Assembly: GCA_944470555.2 (NCBI GenBank)
Contig: OX104127.1
Location: 49,962,934 to 50,026,933 of the forward strand
Length of the DNA: 64,000 nucleotides
Source: Heterobilharzia americana
Lineage: Eukaryota; Platyhelminthes; Trematoda; Strigeidida; Schistosomatidae
Direction: 5' to 3'
Numbering within the stretch: position 1 is the first letter of the stretch; each line of letters starts with the position of its first letter. The translations under genes were made by a program, and so were the position numbers. The notes beneath the pieces are model-generated. The model had not been told where the DNA came from. It did no database searches and saw only the letters and a list, made by a program, of their open reading frames with translations. Positions 22,471-34,200 of this stretch are shown one piece after another.

Positions 22471-23555
22471 GTGAATCATGTATGTTTTTACTGCTAAGTT
22501 AATCATAAGCAGTAGCATGACCAGTTACTCTGCGGTAAACTTAGGGTTATTGCGTCGAACGTTCATTTTAATATTTATTGATCTAGAACATAAATTCTGT
22601 ACAAATTTGACACTAAGACATGTACCCTAATATACAACTAAGCAGCATTAAGAAAACAGAAAACGGGAGAGGGAATAGACAAAAGACAGAAATGGCTTAT
22701 CAAAGAAGTAGTCTGAAACATACGTCCTAGAAAGCATTCAGTTCTTTCATTTTACTTCTCGACAATCTCAGAGGCGAGGAAGCTGCAACACGGTCGACTC
22801 TGAAGCATGTCTGCTACCGTTTCAAACTGCTGAGTGGCATGATCTCTTTACATCCATCTAGGGAGTGGGTAGGCACTTATATATGTTAACCTAACGTGAT
22901 TATCCTTTTATAGTATCATGTCATACACCAGTCACCTATGGTTTTCTTCTAACCGGTACCAGGGCAAGTGAACAGTGATTAGTTGTGAACGACATGCGTG
23001 ACACGTGTCTAAGACACTGAAGCCGGTCTTCCAAGATGGTTACATTCAATGAATGACGATCTCTGTCACGCTTGAACATCTAAAGGCTTCCCATAGATCA
23101 ATTATCTACGCGTTTCGCAACCTCTAAAACCTGATTCCTCTCAGTTGAGAATATCAAAGGGCTCCCCATTTTCGATTACCATAGTTCCTGCACGGTTGCT
23201 CGCATCCTTGAGAGCAATATGTGTGTAAGTAATTCTCAGGTAAGGCGGACATGAATATATGCATGATACACAATAATACGTTGTTGTATGTGAGCCAAGA
23301 GTAGAAACAGAATTTATTACATCCTGTGTATGAAATCAGTTTCAAGACTGGTTTAATTTTCTTTCACACGTGTATTTTGCACAAAAATCAACTTTCATCA
23401 CTTTCATGGGGAAGTTCACTAGTTTACAGAGTGTTGATGTTGATGTATTAAGATTGTACAATGTCTTCGTTATCAAAAACTTCCATAAAGTCTATTTTAC
23501 TCCTCTTAACTCTACTTTTAAGCCTTAGTTTAATTTATTTATCTAATTGAAGTAG
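22471..23555. other. Adducin intron, nothing recognised
   Basis: AT-rich; no repeat family could be assigned. Confidence 0.45.
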
Positions 23556-23559
23556 ATTT

Positions 23560-23815
23560 AGATTGGGATGAGAAGTTCTCATTGGGCAGCCAGTGTATGT
23601 ACAATCCAGCGATAGTAACGCATTCCAAATTCACGTGGCAGTCGGTCAGAACCCTTGGTGATCTAGGTAAAATAAAAATCTGACCAGCAGTCGGATCTCT
23701 TAGCTCAGTTGATAGAAGACTGGACTGGAAACCCGGTGGTTGATCGTTCAAATCCTGCTGCTGCTCAACTTCTCATTTCACCTTAAATCATCAACAAATA
23801 TTATTATTTATAATT
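23560..23815 (+). repeat. SINE family D (tRNA-like) copy, plus
   Basis: The body 'gatgagaagttctcattggg' near 23568 precedes the tRNA-like part at 23697-23770, with A box 'tagctcagttgatag', a long anticodon-like hairpin 'actgg...ccggt' and B box 'cgttcaaatcc'. The same order is seen at 39.0-39.8 and 58.4-58.8 kb. The acceptor stem is not complementary, so it is not a tRNA gene. Confidence 0.6.
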
Positions 23816-24474
23816 CCTAGTTTTAATAAACACAATCTCCGTCACTATGATAAGTGCGATATACACTTTATATCGCTAAATACTTTAAGTTTATTTATTA
23901 AGAGATAGAGGCGTTTCATACAGAAACGTGCATCTTGAAGGTTGGCGAAGCTTATGCTTCCAGAACGACTCAAACTTCGTACTACGCAGCTCTCTGATCT
24001 ATCTTCTATTTCATTTAGTTAAACGCACTGATCAGTCATTAAGGTGTAACCGTTGTCATATTTTATAGGGTTTCATGTTCTAATCGAACTCTACTGCTAG
24101 ACTTTTGTATTTTTTTTTTACCACCAAGCTATTCTTATTTACCAAACTGAGGAATCTGGTACCAATGCTCATTGTTTTATGTTTGATAGTTGAATGAAGT
24201 TAGCTGGAAATCTTGCCTTCTAGTTTCATATTTGCTGTCACTTATCAATGTAGCAAGATCGTAGACCATAATAACTTTGGAAATCAAATCTTGAGTAGTA
24301 TTACTACATCTTTACGATTAGTACATACATTTACTGATTATGTTTATCAGTTTCAGCTTAATTGTAATCATCTGTTTTGTAGCTTTTAAAATAGATTGAA
24401 AATATTCTCGAATATTCAGCAGACAATAAAGATTTGTTGTTATTGCTGTGATTTTCTGTCATTGACTGAACTAA

Positions 24475-24860
24475 ACTGATCGGTCTCGGTTGGCATATGT
24501 GCTCCTGCGCGGACACTCTAACACTGCCTGTAGTTTCATTTTGGTAGTGATGATGGTTGGTGGCTAGCAGGGGGAATCCAGGATGCGCTTTTCCTCCTAT
24601 TTGAGACTCGTCAGTTGGATTCCCCTACCTCCTAGTGAGTGATGTTTCGCTTACCAAGACTTTAATCTGCTACCGGTGACTTCAGACACCAGAGCGTTAT
24701 GCACTAGACCACTGAGTCACGATAGCTACTTTTTATGCAATGGGTATAGTTTGGATGTTATTGCTTTCAATTTCTTGTTGAATTGGAACGAGTTGATCAG
24801 TCTACTTAATAGTACGAAACACATGTCCTAGATTCCACTGCCAGCCACTACCCATCGTTA
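24475..24860. repeat. Smα-like SINE, minus copy with a plus 3' remnant
   Basis: The family side block 'tgatcggtctcggttggc' (24478) is followed by a minus copy (24555-24725) whose hammerhead is at 24576-24620. A plus-strand ribozyme 3' end, 'cgaaacacatgtcctag' at 24817, follows. This is a collapsed inverted pair. The minus ribozyme keeps CTGACGA and GAAA, but the closing pair of stem I and one pair of stem II are lost. Confidence 0.65.
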
Positions 24861-25041
24861 TTGCCGAATAAAGATTTCCATTTATTACACCAAAATTAGG
24901 TTAAGAAAAAAAGCTTTTAATGTTTGTATCAAACAATGCAAAAAAAGTGTGTGATACATCGAAAGTTTTGTCAGTTTCATAATCCTTTTGAGATATTTCA
25001 TTGGAAGCTTGTTTAGTGGTACTTATTTTATTTATTTTTAG

Positions 25042-25113
25042 CTCCGACTAAACGGTTTAACGACTCCTCTGTAAATAAGAGTGCAACATTACCCGCTAAT
25101 GTACAACACATGA
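25042..25113 (+). CDS. ADD: Adducin exon, small tail exon
   Basis: The 72-nt exon enters and leaves in phase 1, so it is in-frame skippable. It encodes 'TPTKRFNDSSVNKSATLPAN' then 'VQHM'. Acceptor 'ttttag', donor 'gtaagt'. It has no conserved motif. It is called by strong splice sites and phase compatibility with 21130 and 26959, so confidence is moderate. Confidence 0.7.
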
Positions 25114-25604
25114 GTAAGTTTATCAATTGACCTTAAACTTTAAATGCTCTTAATTCTACTAACTTCTCTAACAATGAACACCGTTCCGGTGAATGGATAC
25201 CCAGCAGAGTGAAGTACAGATAGTGCCATTCTGCGCGTAAATTTCATTTTCATCTTGTTTTCGAATGCACATTTTCTGCAGTCCTATTAACAATCTGTAT
25301 CTGCTTGGAACTTGATAAATCGTTTATTAGTTCTTGGTTCACAGTATGCACGGTACAATGGCATTGAACTTACTTTCTCATTTTTAGTGTAAAGGGATTC
25401 AATTCCTCTGTTTATTGGTGTCATATATGTGTTGGTTTCCTACATCTATTTGCTGAAAGTATTCACTTCATCATCTGTAGGACACCGTTGACTTTTTAAA
25501 TTCCTCTGTCAAGCGTGCCAGTGCAAAGAAACCACACACTTTCTCATCGCTAATATGCTCTTATGAAATCATTTTACATATCGCAGTATCACTGGGCGGT
25601 GGAA

Positions 25605-26165
25605 TATTAAACGTAAGCATATGCTACTCATGTATAAGGTAGGAAAGGGTACTAGGCAAGACAGGTAAGGTGTTGTTAATATTCATCGGTTGAGATGGCT
25701 TGGATATGTATTGCGCATGCTGAGACGCCGCCTGTCTTGACGTACAATGCTAGAAAAAGTTAGATTAAGTTGGTAAAGGGTTCAAGGTGGCCAAATCAAG
25801 ACGTGACACCAGTCGGTGAAGTCCCTAACTGTTGATCTGAGTGGTGTGAAGAGATGTAGGCTACCTAGTTGGGGTCCACGAGACGACAGGAATCGGTGCT
25901 TTAGAACTCTTTGTGATATGTCTGAAAGTCTGTCTGTGGCACAGATGTACTCACTCTTTGACATCTTTTAAAGTATGAATATTTACACTAACCGTTATCT
26001 TCAAATTGTTTATTCTCTCACACAACATTGTCTCTTGATGTCAGTTTTTTTCTATCCGCCTGCTTTTTGTTTGCTACTGTGAAGTGTGGCAACTTGAAGG
26101 GGTACAGTTGTATGCGAGATTCGACGTTGATTTCATCTCTTTATCTATTGTCTTGGCAAGTTAAA
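25605..26165 (+). mobile_element. RTE-clade LINE 3' fragment, plus
   Basis: Pieces of the LINE C terminus ('CLDVQC', 'KGFKVAKSRRDTSR') in broken frames near 25735-25820 are followed by the 3' UTR, with 'tttctatccgcctgcttttt' near 26048, ending near 26160. Sense to adducin. Confidence 0.75.
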
Positions 26166-26958
26166 AGTATGCTTTCTGTGTATGCAGATCATTCCATTGA
26201 AAGTGATATGCAGGTGAAAAGTTATTGATTTCCTAGGCGGTGATATAATAGTGGTGTTCACCGTGCTATCAATAATAAAAATGATAGATATTATTATTAG
26301 TGTCCAGAAGACAAACGAATTAGAACAATATGACTGACGTTTCAGTATCAGAAAAGACACCGGAGATCAGAAAAACCGTTTATAAAATGTTAACATTTTT
26401 CAGCTGGGACCCTCCTTTTTTGAACACCGAAATGATTTATTCGATCCGTGGGAATCGCAACCAAACGTTTACCTTTTTTCTGAGGAGTGTAGAAAAAAGT
26501 GAGCCATTGAAAGACTCTGTGTATCGTATGATATAGGTAACCGCACCGGTTGAAGTCTGTTGAACTTAGGGAAGTAGACTTTTGGAATACGGCGTAGTGA
26601 TCCACATGTAACAGCATGTTCCTCAGTACTTGAGTACTGTTACTTGTAGTCTAATGATACTGAACTGTTCCCTGTATTCTGATACGATATGTACTCACAA
26701 GAATCAATCTATTGCGTACTGTATAGTCATTTTCCCCTATCAACATAAAGCCTTGTTGTATGGGATTAAGCTGTTTCGCATTTGTATCCACGAAAGGTTT
26801 TTGTGAAGGTCTTTTTCTCACAATGAATATGATATTTCTATCAAAGTAAAATGTAGATGGTAGAGGAAGGGATTAGCTTTCGTAATGTGACAACTATGTT
26901 AACTTTTTGGGTTATTTCCGATTTTATTAGTAACATTCTTCTTCTTCTTCTATTTCAG

Positions 26959-27023
26959 CTGCTATTTCTAATTCGAGCACTCTACAATCTGTTGACGGGG
27001 ATCTCTTGAATACTAATAATGAG
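26959..27023 (+). CDS. ADD: Adducin exon, tail, penultimate
   Basis: The 65-nt exon enters in phase 1 and leaves in phase 0. It encodes 'TAISNSSTLQSVDGDLLNTN' then 'NE', an acidic Ser/Asn-rich stretch before the basic C terminus. The acceptor 'atttcag' follows a long CTT tract. The donor 'gttatt' at 27024 is weak; reading through would give an unrelated hydrophobic end. The phase agrees with the final exon. Confidence 0.72.
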
Positions 27024-27284
27024 GTTATTGTTGTCATGTTTTATTCTTATTATCTCTTGCATGTAGGAATTTATGTTCACTTATTTCTGTTGTGCTGCTG
27101 AACAGTGTTTTATTACAAAGTAACAGTTTTATGTGTATAATAAGTAGAGCATGTTACAGAGCTCATTTCATTTCTTCCTTGTTGTCATACTTCAAATTTG
27201 TGTTTCACGATACAGTTTTATTAAATGATTATGGCTTAGCTAATTTGTTTTGACAGTTAGTTGAGGCCAACAAGCAGGTCAGAT

Positions 27285-27800
27285 CGTTGGCTTGTTACCT
27301 TGACATGGTGGTCGGGCTTGCATACCACATTCACCCAACGAGCTATGCTGGTGGGACACTTGTTCCTTCGAGGTCCTATCATGCCAGAAACATCTTTTGG
27401 ATAGTGGTAAGATGAAAAGCAGTTACCGTTCTAATGTAAATTGCTACACTATGATGGGGTCTGAGGGCGAAGTCGTCCTGCTGCTAGCTGGATAGGGTGT
27501 GATGGGAGTAAAGTGGTGTTTCCCTTAGGTGACTAACAGTGCTACACTGAAGCTGCCTTCTCAACGGAAGGGTGGGTTGGGGTAGATGGTTAAAAAGGGT
27601 CGGCCCTTAAAATAACACACCCCTCCCTGGTCCGCAGTCTCTCTACCTGGCGTTAGAACAACCGAACCTTGAAACAACATTTCGTAAAAGGCTGTCACAA
27701 ATCCCAAGCAGATGTCCAATCGGCTCTTTTTCTCTTTCAAGTACCTTAAGAAGAAATATTCTTCCACGTTATGGGTAACCGGGAAATGTCAACAGTCCGC
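27285..27800 (+). mobile_element. RTE-clade LINE 5' leader fragment, plus
   Basis: It matches the leader at 8855-9330: 'ccaacgagctatgctgg', 'gaggtcctatcatgccag' and 'atgatggggtctgagggcg' occur in the same order. It stops before the endonuclease region. It lies in the last adducin intron. Confidence 0.75.
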
Positions 27801-28181
27801 ACGCTTTCATCAGGTCAGATAGAGAAACAGCCAATAAGAAATTAGATGGAGTCGATGAAACAAACGACCAATTACTGACCAGTTCGTCAGGGCAACCCAC
27901 TGAATCACTCATGGTGAGATTTTGGGATAGCTCACTTTAATATGAATTCAAGTTAGTGCTGATGATGTTGTCTAGATAGATAATGTGAAGGCTTCACGAT
28001 TAAACTCCCATCCAGAGAAAACAACACAGACAAGGTCAACAAGCCTTTAGGCGTTCTTTGTATATTCATGTACAACGGTCAGAGGTGGGGGACAAATTTA
28101 GATATTTTTGATTATGAACACTGAGTAAACGCCTATTTTTCTTGATTTGTTGATGGTGTTATGGCCTTTTCTCACTTTTAG

Positions 28182-28262
28182 GGAAGTAAAACACTTGAGA
28201 AGAAAATCAAAAAGAAAGGAAGTTTTCGAATGCCATCGTTTTCCAGAAAGAAAAAGCATTAA
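28182..28262 (+). CDS. ADD: Adducin terminal exon with MARCKS-related motif and stop
   Basis: The exon encodes 26 residues, 'GSKTLEKKIKKKG' and 'SFRMPSFSRKKKH', then TAA at 28260-28262. The basic, Ser-containing end corresponds to the MARCKS-related domain that closes vertebrate adducin tails (K-K-K-x-F-R-T-P-S-F-L-K-K). There it binds calmodulin and is phosphorylated by protein kinase C. The Ser in R-M-P-S-F is the equivalent of the kinase target. The presence of this motif marks the gene as a full-length (alpha/beta-like) adducin rather than a short isoform. Acceptor 'ttttag'. Confidence 0.95.
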   Translation, partial: GSKTLEKKIKKKGSFRMPSFSRKKKH

Positions 28263-29055
28263 CACAAACTTACACGATTTTGTCTCTATGTACTTGTTTC
28301 CAGTTAATTTTCATGCACTATTCTTCCTTCTCCTCCTCAATATTCTGTTTATCTCATCGTAACAGCTTACATAAAAGTGGAACACTACCACCAACAGCAA
28401 CAACTGAATACTTTGAAATTCTTTTGCTGGATTAAAAAACCAATTGTTAGACGATTGTTTTCTAACTATTTTCTGATCTATTACTCTTCTGTTTTTCCTC
28501 TTCGTGATTGATTGTTGGGATTGACCTTCTTTCTGCTTACCCCCACCATTTCTTTCTTGCCAGTCCACTGGTCACTTCATAAGTCTGTACTATTTTATAA
28601 GGTTGTACTATTTTTGCTCCTGTTGGCATACGTGTGCGTGCGCGCATGTGTGTGTGTGTGCGATTCTGCCTTCACTTGGTTAATATTCTCTATATTCAAG
28701 GTTGGGGTACATTTTTTTCAGCTGATACTTAGCTTTATTTTCATTCTCTCTCTCTCTCTCTCAAACTATCAATAATCAACAGACAATTTTTAATTACAAA
28801 GATGTCTGCCTCCAATTTCTAGGCATCATCATATACTCAGCTGGCAGGTGAAACTGACCAGTGGATGTGAAGCGAGTATTGAAGCACCTTATTATTGTAT
28901 GATGACAGCCTTGTTGTTTTTTTCAATTACGGTGGAACGTAGGATCTTTTCTCTCTTCGTGTACGCGCACTTCTAAGTATGATGTATGACGTTTTAGTTT
29001 TTTGGAGATTCACATTGTGAGTTTTTGAGACGGAATAAACGTTATTCTTCTTTAT
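28263..29055 (+). other. ADD: Probable adducin 3' UTR
   Basis: Non-coding sequence after the stop. It contains a GT/GC-rich run near 28630-28663 and a (CT)n run at 28744-28762. The first AATAAA downstream of the stop is at 29034-29039; an ATTAAA at 28431 is an alternative. The end is inferred, not demonstrated. Confidence 0.5.
29034..29039 (+). terminator. Candidate polyadenylation signal AATAAA
   Basis: First canonical hexamer after the adducin stop codon, about 770 nt downstream. A T-rich stretch follows. Confidence 0.45.
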
Positions 29056-30030
29056 TTAGTCTCTGTCTATTGTGAAAAGAGAAGTATTCCGGAGAAATGT
29101 TTCTTTTCTCTAATCCTCTCTTTCCTACCAGATATGCATCATTATTAACGCTGAAGTAACAGTTTATTTTCATGGAGTATTAACATTAGCATATTCCACA
29201 TTTTAAAACTACCGATTTTGTTTATTTCCATTGTAAGTTGTGTTGAGTCGTAGCTTTTAATCTCCGCCCGGCCCCCATCCTATCTCAGACCTTATTTTTT
29301 GCTTTCGTTGTTGTTGATTTCACATCTTGCCTCGACTTCTCTATAAAATTTTCATCTATTTCTGCTACCGCCTGAAGCTTCTTTAATATAAACTCGGTTA
29401 TTTGTTCAGCTTATTAAAAAACAAACATAGTTATTGAAGTCTCTTTGTGTATATGTGTAACAGTGCGCCCATTAATCCTTCATCTATACTCAAACAATGT
29501 TTTTGACGTTTCTTACCACTATAATATGTTTCAACTAATCTATAATTTTAGTCCAATTATATTAATAGACACTTCTGACGTTTTTTACAACTAGATGTGT
29601 GCTTGTTAGTGGTTCATGTTGTTTGCGGTGCTATTTGTGATTTGTAGTCGGAGTTTATGTATAAATGTTCCAGTGTCTGACGTTGTTAAGCCTTCAACGT
29701 ATGTTAACAAGTGTCTTCTTTGGTCGTAGACCTCAAGCGTAAACTTCTTTTGTAAAAGCACTTGTGTCATCATGAGGTCTATGCCAGCAAACGTGTATGG
29801 AGATCGTCGTGATATTTCTCTGCACTACAGATATATGTGCATTCGTTTACTATTCACAGAATACGCGGGTCAAAACAGCACACTGTATATTAGTGAAGCT
29901 TTATTTGTTGGAAAAAGCAACTACCACTCACTAGTTACCACATATATTTTTTAAAACAGTACATCAGATGATTTTAGCTATTGAAGGTAAGTAGTAGTTT
30001 ATTCGGATGTTGCATAATAACAGAAACTGA
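29056..30030. other. Intergenic AT-rich stretch, nothing recognised
   Basis: No coding or repeat signal was identified. Confidence 0.5.
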
Positions 30031-30034
30031 CACT

Positions 30035-30620
30035 AATGATGGAGAGTGGCTAGGATTGGAATCCAGGACGTGCGTTTCGTCCCACTTGGTACTCACTCGT
30101 CAGCTGAATGAACCTGCCTCAGTAAGCAATGTTGTTCCCATTAAGACTCAAACTCGGTGCCGATTGCTTCAAATGACAGGTTATCCACCAGGCCACTGAG
30201 TCACGGTAGCTACTTATTGTGCGACGGGCATAGTTTTTATATTGTTGCTTGTATTCTCCCATCACTGATGGACCGAATTAATAGGTCTTTATATGTTCGG
30301 TCCAGTCAACGATGGGATAATACAAACAACAATATGCCCATAGCACAAGAAGTGGCTATTGTGACTCGATAGTCTAGTGCATAACGCTTTGGCGTTTGAA
30401 GCCATCGTTCCCTGGTTCGAATCTTAGTAAGAACAACAGTCATTGGGAGGCAGGCGAATCCAACTGATGAGTTTCAAATAGGACGAAACGCACATCCTGA
30501 ATTAAACTGCTAACCACTATCCATCATTAATGTGGAGTTGAAACGACAAGCAGTATCGAGGTATTCACGCCTGAGCCCATATGCTAATAGAAACCGATCA
30601 ATTCGGCCCAGTCAGCGATG
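30035..30620. repeat. Smα-like SINE inverted dimer, best preserved
   Basis: The left arm (30035-30275, minus) and right arm (30290-30535, plus) mirror each other. At the centre are 'actgatggaccgaatt' on the left and its counterpart 'ggtccagtcaacgatggg' on the right. Outward come tRNA-like heads with B boxes near 30150 and 30415, then hammerhead tails near 30075 and 30480 at the two ends. A family side block with 'gaaaccgatcaattcgg' follows at 30590. The two promoters therefore point away from each other. Confidence 0.75.
30458..30502 (+). ncRNA. Hammerhead ribozyme motif, Smα type, core intact but stem I weak
   Basis: CTGATGA core, stem II GTTT/GGAC (two G-U pairs), GAAA, triplet ATC. Stem I ATCCAA/CTGAAT has lost its closing pair, so activity is doubtful. 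Confidence 0.55.
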
Positions 30621-31039
30621 GTTAAAATGAGCAACAGCATAAGAACCTAATATTCGTGGCTGGTATGTGAGAACAGCAGTTGATATATGGTCAATTTCGA
30701 TTGATTACTGCATTGGGGAGTATTCTCGGTCACTTTGATGAGTTGAAATTGGACACTAGGGGAGGGAGGAAAGTACAGTCCTATGTTGCACTTTGTTCGT
30801 TATGTTACAGTGAGTGATAAATTTCATTTTACTGATTAATATATTGAACAAATTAATTTGAATTCACTTTCTAATTTTGTGTTGTTTTAGCTTCTGGTCT
30901 GCTATATTAACTGTGTAAAAATTTGTGATAGCAGGATAACTGTTGACCAGTAAACGGCAAATCCTCAGTGTAGGTTAGAGTTGTATCAGTCAGCGTTGTA
31001 TTTTCTAACTGTCTGAATCACGGTAATCATCTTTAATTT

Positions 31040-31370
31040 AGATTAAAATAAATGTTGGTCTCAGCAGTGTCAGGAGATGTAGGCTGTCTGGTTGGGGTTT
31101 CTGAGACGAAAGAAATCAGTGGTAGGAGGACTTCTGGTGACATAGCAGAAAATCGACCACTGGCGTAGATGTATTCACTCCTTGACATCTAAAACTTGAA
31201 TATTCGCACCAACTTTTATCTCCACTTTGTTTATCCTCTCACATAACTTTGTTTACTTTGATGTCAGTTGTTTTCTATCCACTTGTATACTATCACGGTG
31301 AAGTATGGGAGCTTGAAATGCTGCACTGTTCGAGGTACCACGTTGATTTTGTATGTCAGTTTTCCTACAT
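31040..31370 (+). mobile_element. RTE-clade LINE 3' end, plus
   Basis: The C-terminal coding remnant 'SGDVGCLVGVSETKEISGR' near 31070 is followed by the 3' UTR ('tttctatccacttgtatact' near 31272). 5'-truncated. Confidence 0.75.
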
Positions 31371-31834
31371 TCATCAGTAATCAGAAAGAAATGAAGTTTG
31401 AAAATCTTCATATGTTGTTAGACAACGTAGCAAGATTGTAAAATATTTATAATGCTCTTTTCCGGTAGGATTCATTTGTTTCTTTTTACTCAGTTATTTG
31501 ACAATCTTTTATCATGAAATTAGTTTGACATCTGTCTTTCATCCTACTATTCAGCGGTATCCACTATTCGTGTATTCATGTCGTCAACATGGAAAATAAT
31601 TTTACTATACTACTTTGGTTATTGTAAGGGTCACTTGTATTATAATTAGTTTAGCAGGTTTTGGAGGTTTACCTGTCATCTAAGTGTAGTAAATATTTTA
31701 ACCAAGTATTTTACTTTCTACGGGTGACGTGTATTATCCACATTTCTAACAATGCAGATCGAATAATTTGCGCTTTGTTAGCAGATAGCCTCCTTTGCGG
31801 ATGCCTGGACACTGGCTGAATACTCATAATTTCG

Positions 31835-32265
31835 TAACTTGGTGACTAGCAGTGGAATCCAGAACGCGTGTTTCGTCCTACTTAGGACTCGTCAGCTGTA
31901 TGTACCTGCACCACACTGACGATGTTCCCGCGAAAACTTGAACTCAGTAGTCATCGCTTCAAACATTAGAGTGTTATCCACTAAGCCATCAAGTAAATTA
32001 CGAGATGATACATATTCAAGGAGTATCGGGTCATCCACATCCATTTACCAGCAGAGGTAGAGCGTTTCGACCCAGTACACCAACGGGAAATTAAAGGTAT
32101 CATAACTGATACCTATTGACGTTTGAAGTGATGGGAACTAGGCCTTGAGTTTCAGAGAGAATGGCTTCACTCACTATGGTGCAGGCATATCCAGTTGATG
32201 AGTGAGTCCCGAATAGGATGAAAATCGTGTCCTGGATTCCACTGTTAATCATCAAGTAAATGATA
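31835..32265. repeat. Smα-like SINE inverted dimer
   Basis: The minus arm 31835-32000 has its ribozyme at 31857-31901. The plus arm is 32110-32265 (ribozyme near 32196-32245 with TTGATGA and a 4-base stem II insertion, inactive). Between them lies the block 'cgacccagtacaccaacggg', as in the copies at 7.2 and 16.2 kb. Confidence 0.7.
31857..31901 (-). ncRNA. Hammerhead ribozyme motif, Smα type, near-complete
   Basis: Minus strand: stem I ATACAG pairing with CTGGAT at five of six positions, core CTGACGA, perfect stem II GTCC/GGAC with loop taagta, GAAA, stem III closed by A-T and C-G, triplet GTT. All invariant bases are kept. U at the cleavage position is tolerated in hammerheads but less favoured than C. 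Confidence 0.7.
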
Positions 32266-32269
32266 ACTT

Positions 32270-33105
32270 AATGTCGTTGGTATTTTAAGTGAAGCAAGAT
32301 GATGTAAGCCTTTCTTCGGGACAATAAACTGTACTGGTCGCGACAGCTTCTCTTTGGAATTTTCAACTAAATGATTTTCTTAATTCATAACAGTTCCCTA
32401 AATGATAATTCCAACCTAGCAATTTCGGGTGTCAACCAACTATGGGATTCCCTATTTAACACTCTTTCGTTAGCTTCTTGAACCACGGATCTAATTTATT
32501 AATATTCTACACTCATGGGTCCTAGCTAAGTGATTCTGTATCTACGTAGTTATATATCCAACCACTTGTAAAATTTTCTAAGGCATCTTTTTGCGTTCTC
32601 GTATTTTACACAATATCGCTTGTGGAATTATTCTTATCTTTATTATATCCACAGGATGTTTACTCTATGGTAAATGATTGATGTCAGTAATGTCAGGATG
32701 CTTCTTCATGGCTTTTCATAATTTGTATTCCCTAACCTTGATTAATAAATGCTGTCATTTCAAATAGATATCATAAAACGAGATGCATTCTAAGGTCTGA
32801 ACCGCTGAACCACAACTGCTATGGTTACACTTCAAGTACTAATGATTAGATAATTTGGTTTAGTTCGTATATTGCGCACATGTAATTTACTTAGTTTAGT
32901 TTGAAGCGATTCCAAGGTCATCAAGTGTTACTGTTGTTTTGATGTTGAGAATAATGATTATTGACTAATTGACGTCCACTGGTTGTGCTAAGAAAAATTC
33001 CTCACTTATTCAGTAGTATCTCACTCACTCTTGTGTCCTTCGAGGTGACGAAAGATGACAAGCTTGTTTTATCGATGTTGATTAAGTTTATTACATTATT
33101 ATTAT
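32270..33105. other. Intergenic, nothing recognised
   Basis: AT-rich; no family assigned. Confidence 0.45.
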
Positions 33106-34200
33106 TTGTCCCTTGGGTTCCTAATGGAACATACGGCTTCAGTTAGCACGTCCCCAGTGTACTCTGTTCTCTGCAAACTTTTGAACCTGGCTCCACGACA
33201 GCCCACAAGCATTCATTTCTTCCTCGCACGATCTCCTCTATGTCGCTCTCGCCCCAGACGCCCAACTCGTCGCTTCCCATCTGGGTTCCACTCGAGTGAC
33301 TGGCCTTGCGCGTGATGTCCCCAGTCTGTCTTCTCAGTGCATGCCCAATACATCTCCACTTCCCTCTGCATATTTGTTCAGCGATAGGTTCTTGGTTAGT
33401 TCGTTGCCAGAATGGGTTTCTTGTTGCTTATTCTTATTATTCTGGCCATCTGATCTTCAGCAACGAGCGTAAGCAGTTGTTGATGAGTGTCTATAGTTTG
33501 TTGGAAGTGGTTTTCGTGACGCGCCAAGTCTCTGAACCATACAGAAGCACTGATTTGACGTTGGTGTTGAAAATCTGGATGTTGTTGAGGCTTTATGCTG
33601 AGTGCAGTAAAGCAGATCTCCACACTGGTTTCGGGTTAATGAACGCCTGTCTTGCTGTTTTTCCGATTCTGACTGCTTTGACATCCTTGTCTGTGCTGCC
33701 TGTAGTTGAAACAGTGCTGCCTAGATAAGTGTAGGTGAAAGAGGCTACTTTCTTTAAGTTTCTTCCGTTGATGATGATTGGAGTTTGTTGTTACTGGTGG
33801 TATTGTTGGTTGGGATCCTCATCACCTCTGTCTTCTCAACGTCCACTTGAAGTTCTATATTCCTTCGCAGCCAGGCCTCTTCTGACAACTTGTTAGTTTT
33901 CGCCTATAGATCTTCAAGTTTGTGTGACATCAGACATAAGCCATCGGCGAAATCCAAATCTTCTAGGTTCTTTTCCGCAGTCCAGCCAGCGTATCCCCCT
34001 CTTCTCGCTCCTCACTGTTTGTTGCATGATCCAGTCGACCACAATCAGGAATATCATGGGTGATAGTAGACAGCCTTGTTTTACTCCTGTCTTCGACTCA
34101 AAAGCATCACTGAGCTGAGCTGTCCATTGTGAATTACTTGGAATATGGCGTCGTTGATTAAGTTTACTCTTGTGAAATCCAACTAATTTTTGTATCCACT
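33106..34200 (-). mobile_element. Second LINE type, reverse transcriptase C-terminal half, minus
   Basis: Minus-strand frames give 'LDFADGLCLMSHKLEDL' near 33950 (catalytic F-A-D-D with D to G), 'WLRRNIELQVDVEKTEVMRI' near 33840, 'KSVLLYGSETWRVTK' near 33550, 'RRRKWRWIGHTLRR' near 33350 and 'RKALEWNPEGKRRVGRPRAT' near 33250. This W-I-G-H-T-L-R end is distinct from the W-L-G-x-x-L-R-M-P end of the SR2-like elements, so it is another LINE lineage. It is frameshifted and inactive. Confidence 0.8.

Noticed and set aside
32196..32245. Hammerhead-like tail on the plus strand
   Set aside because: C3 of the core is T and stem II has a 4-base insertion, so it should not fold into an active ribozyme.
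33306..33728. 140-codon plus-strand open frame
   Set aside because: It is the antisense shadow of a LINE reverse transcriptase on the minus strand.
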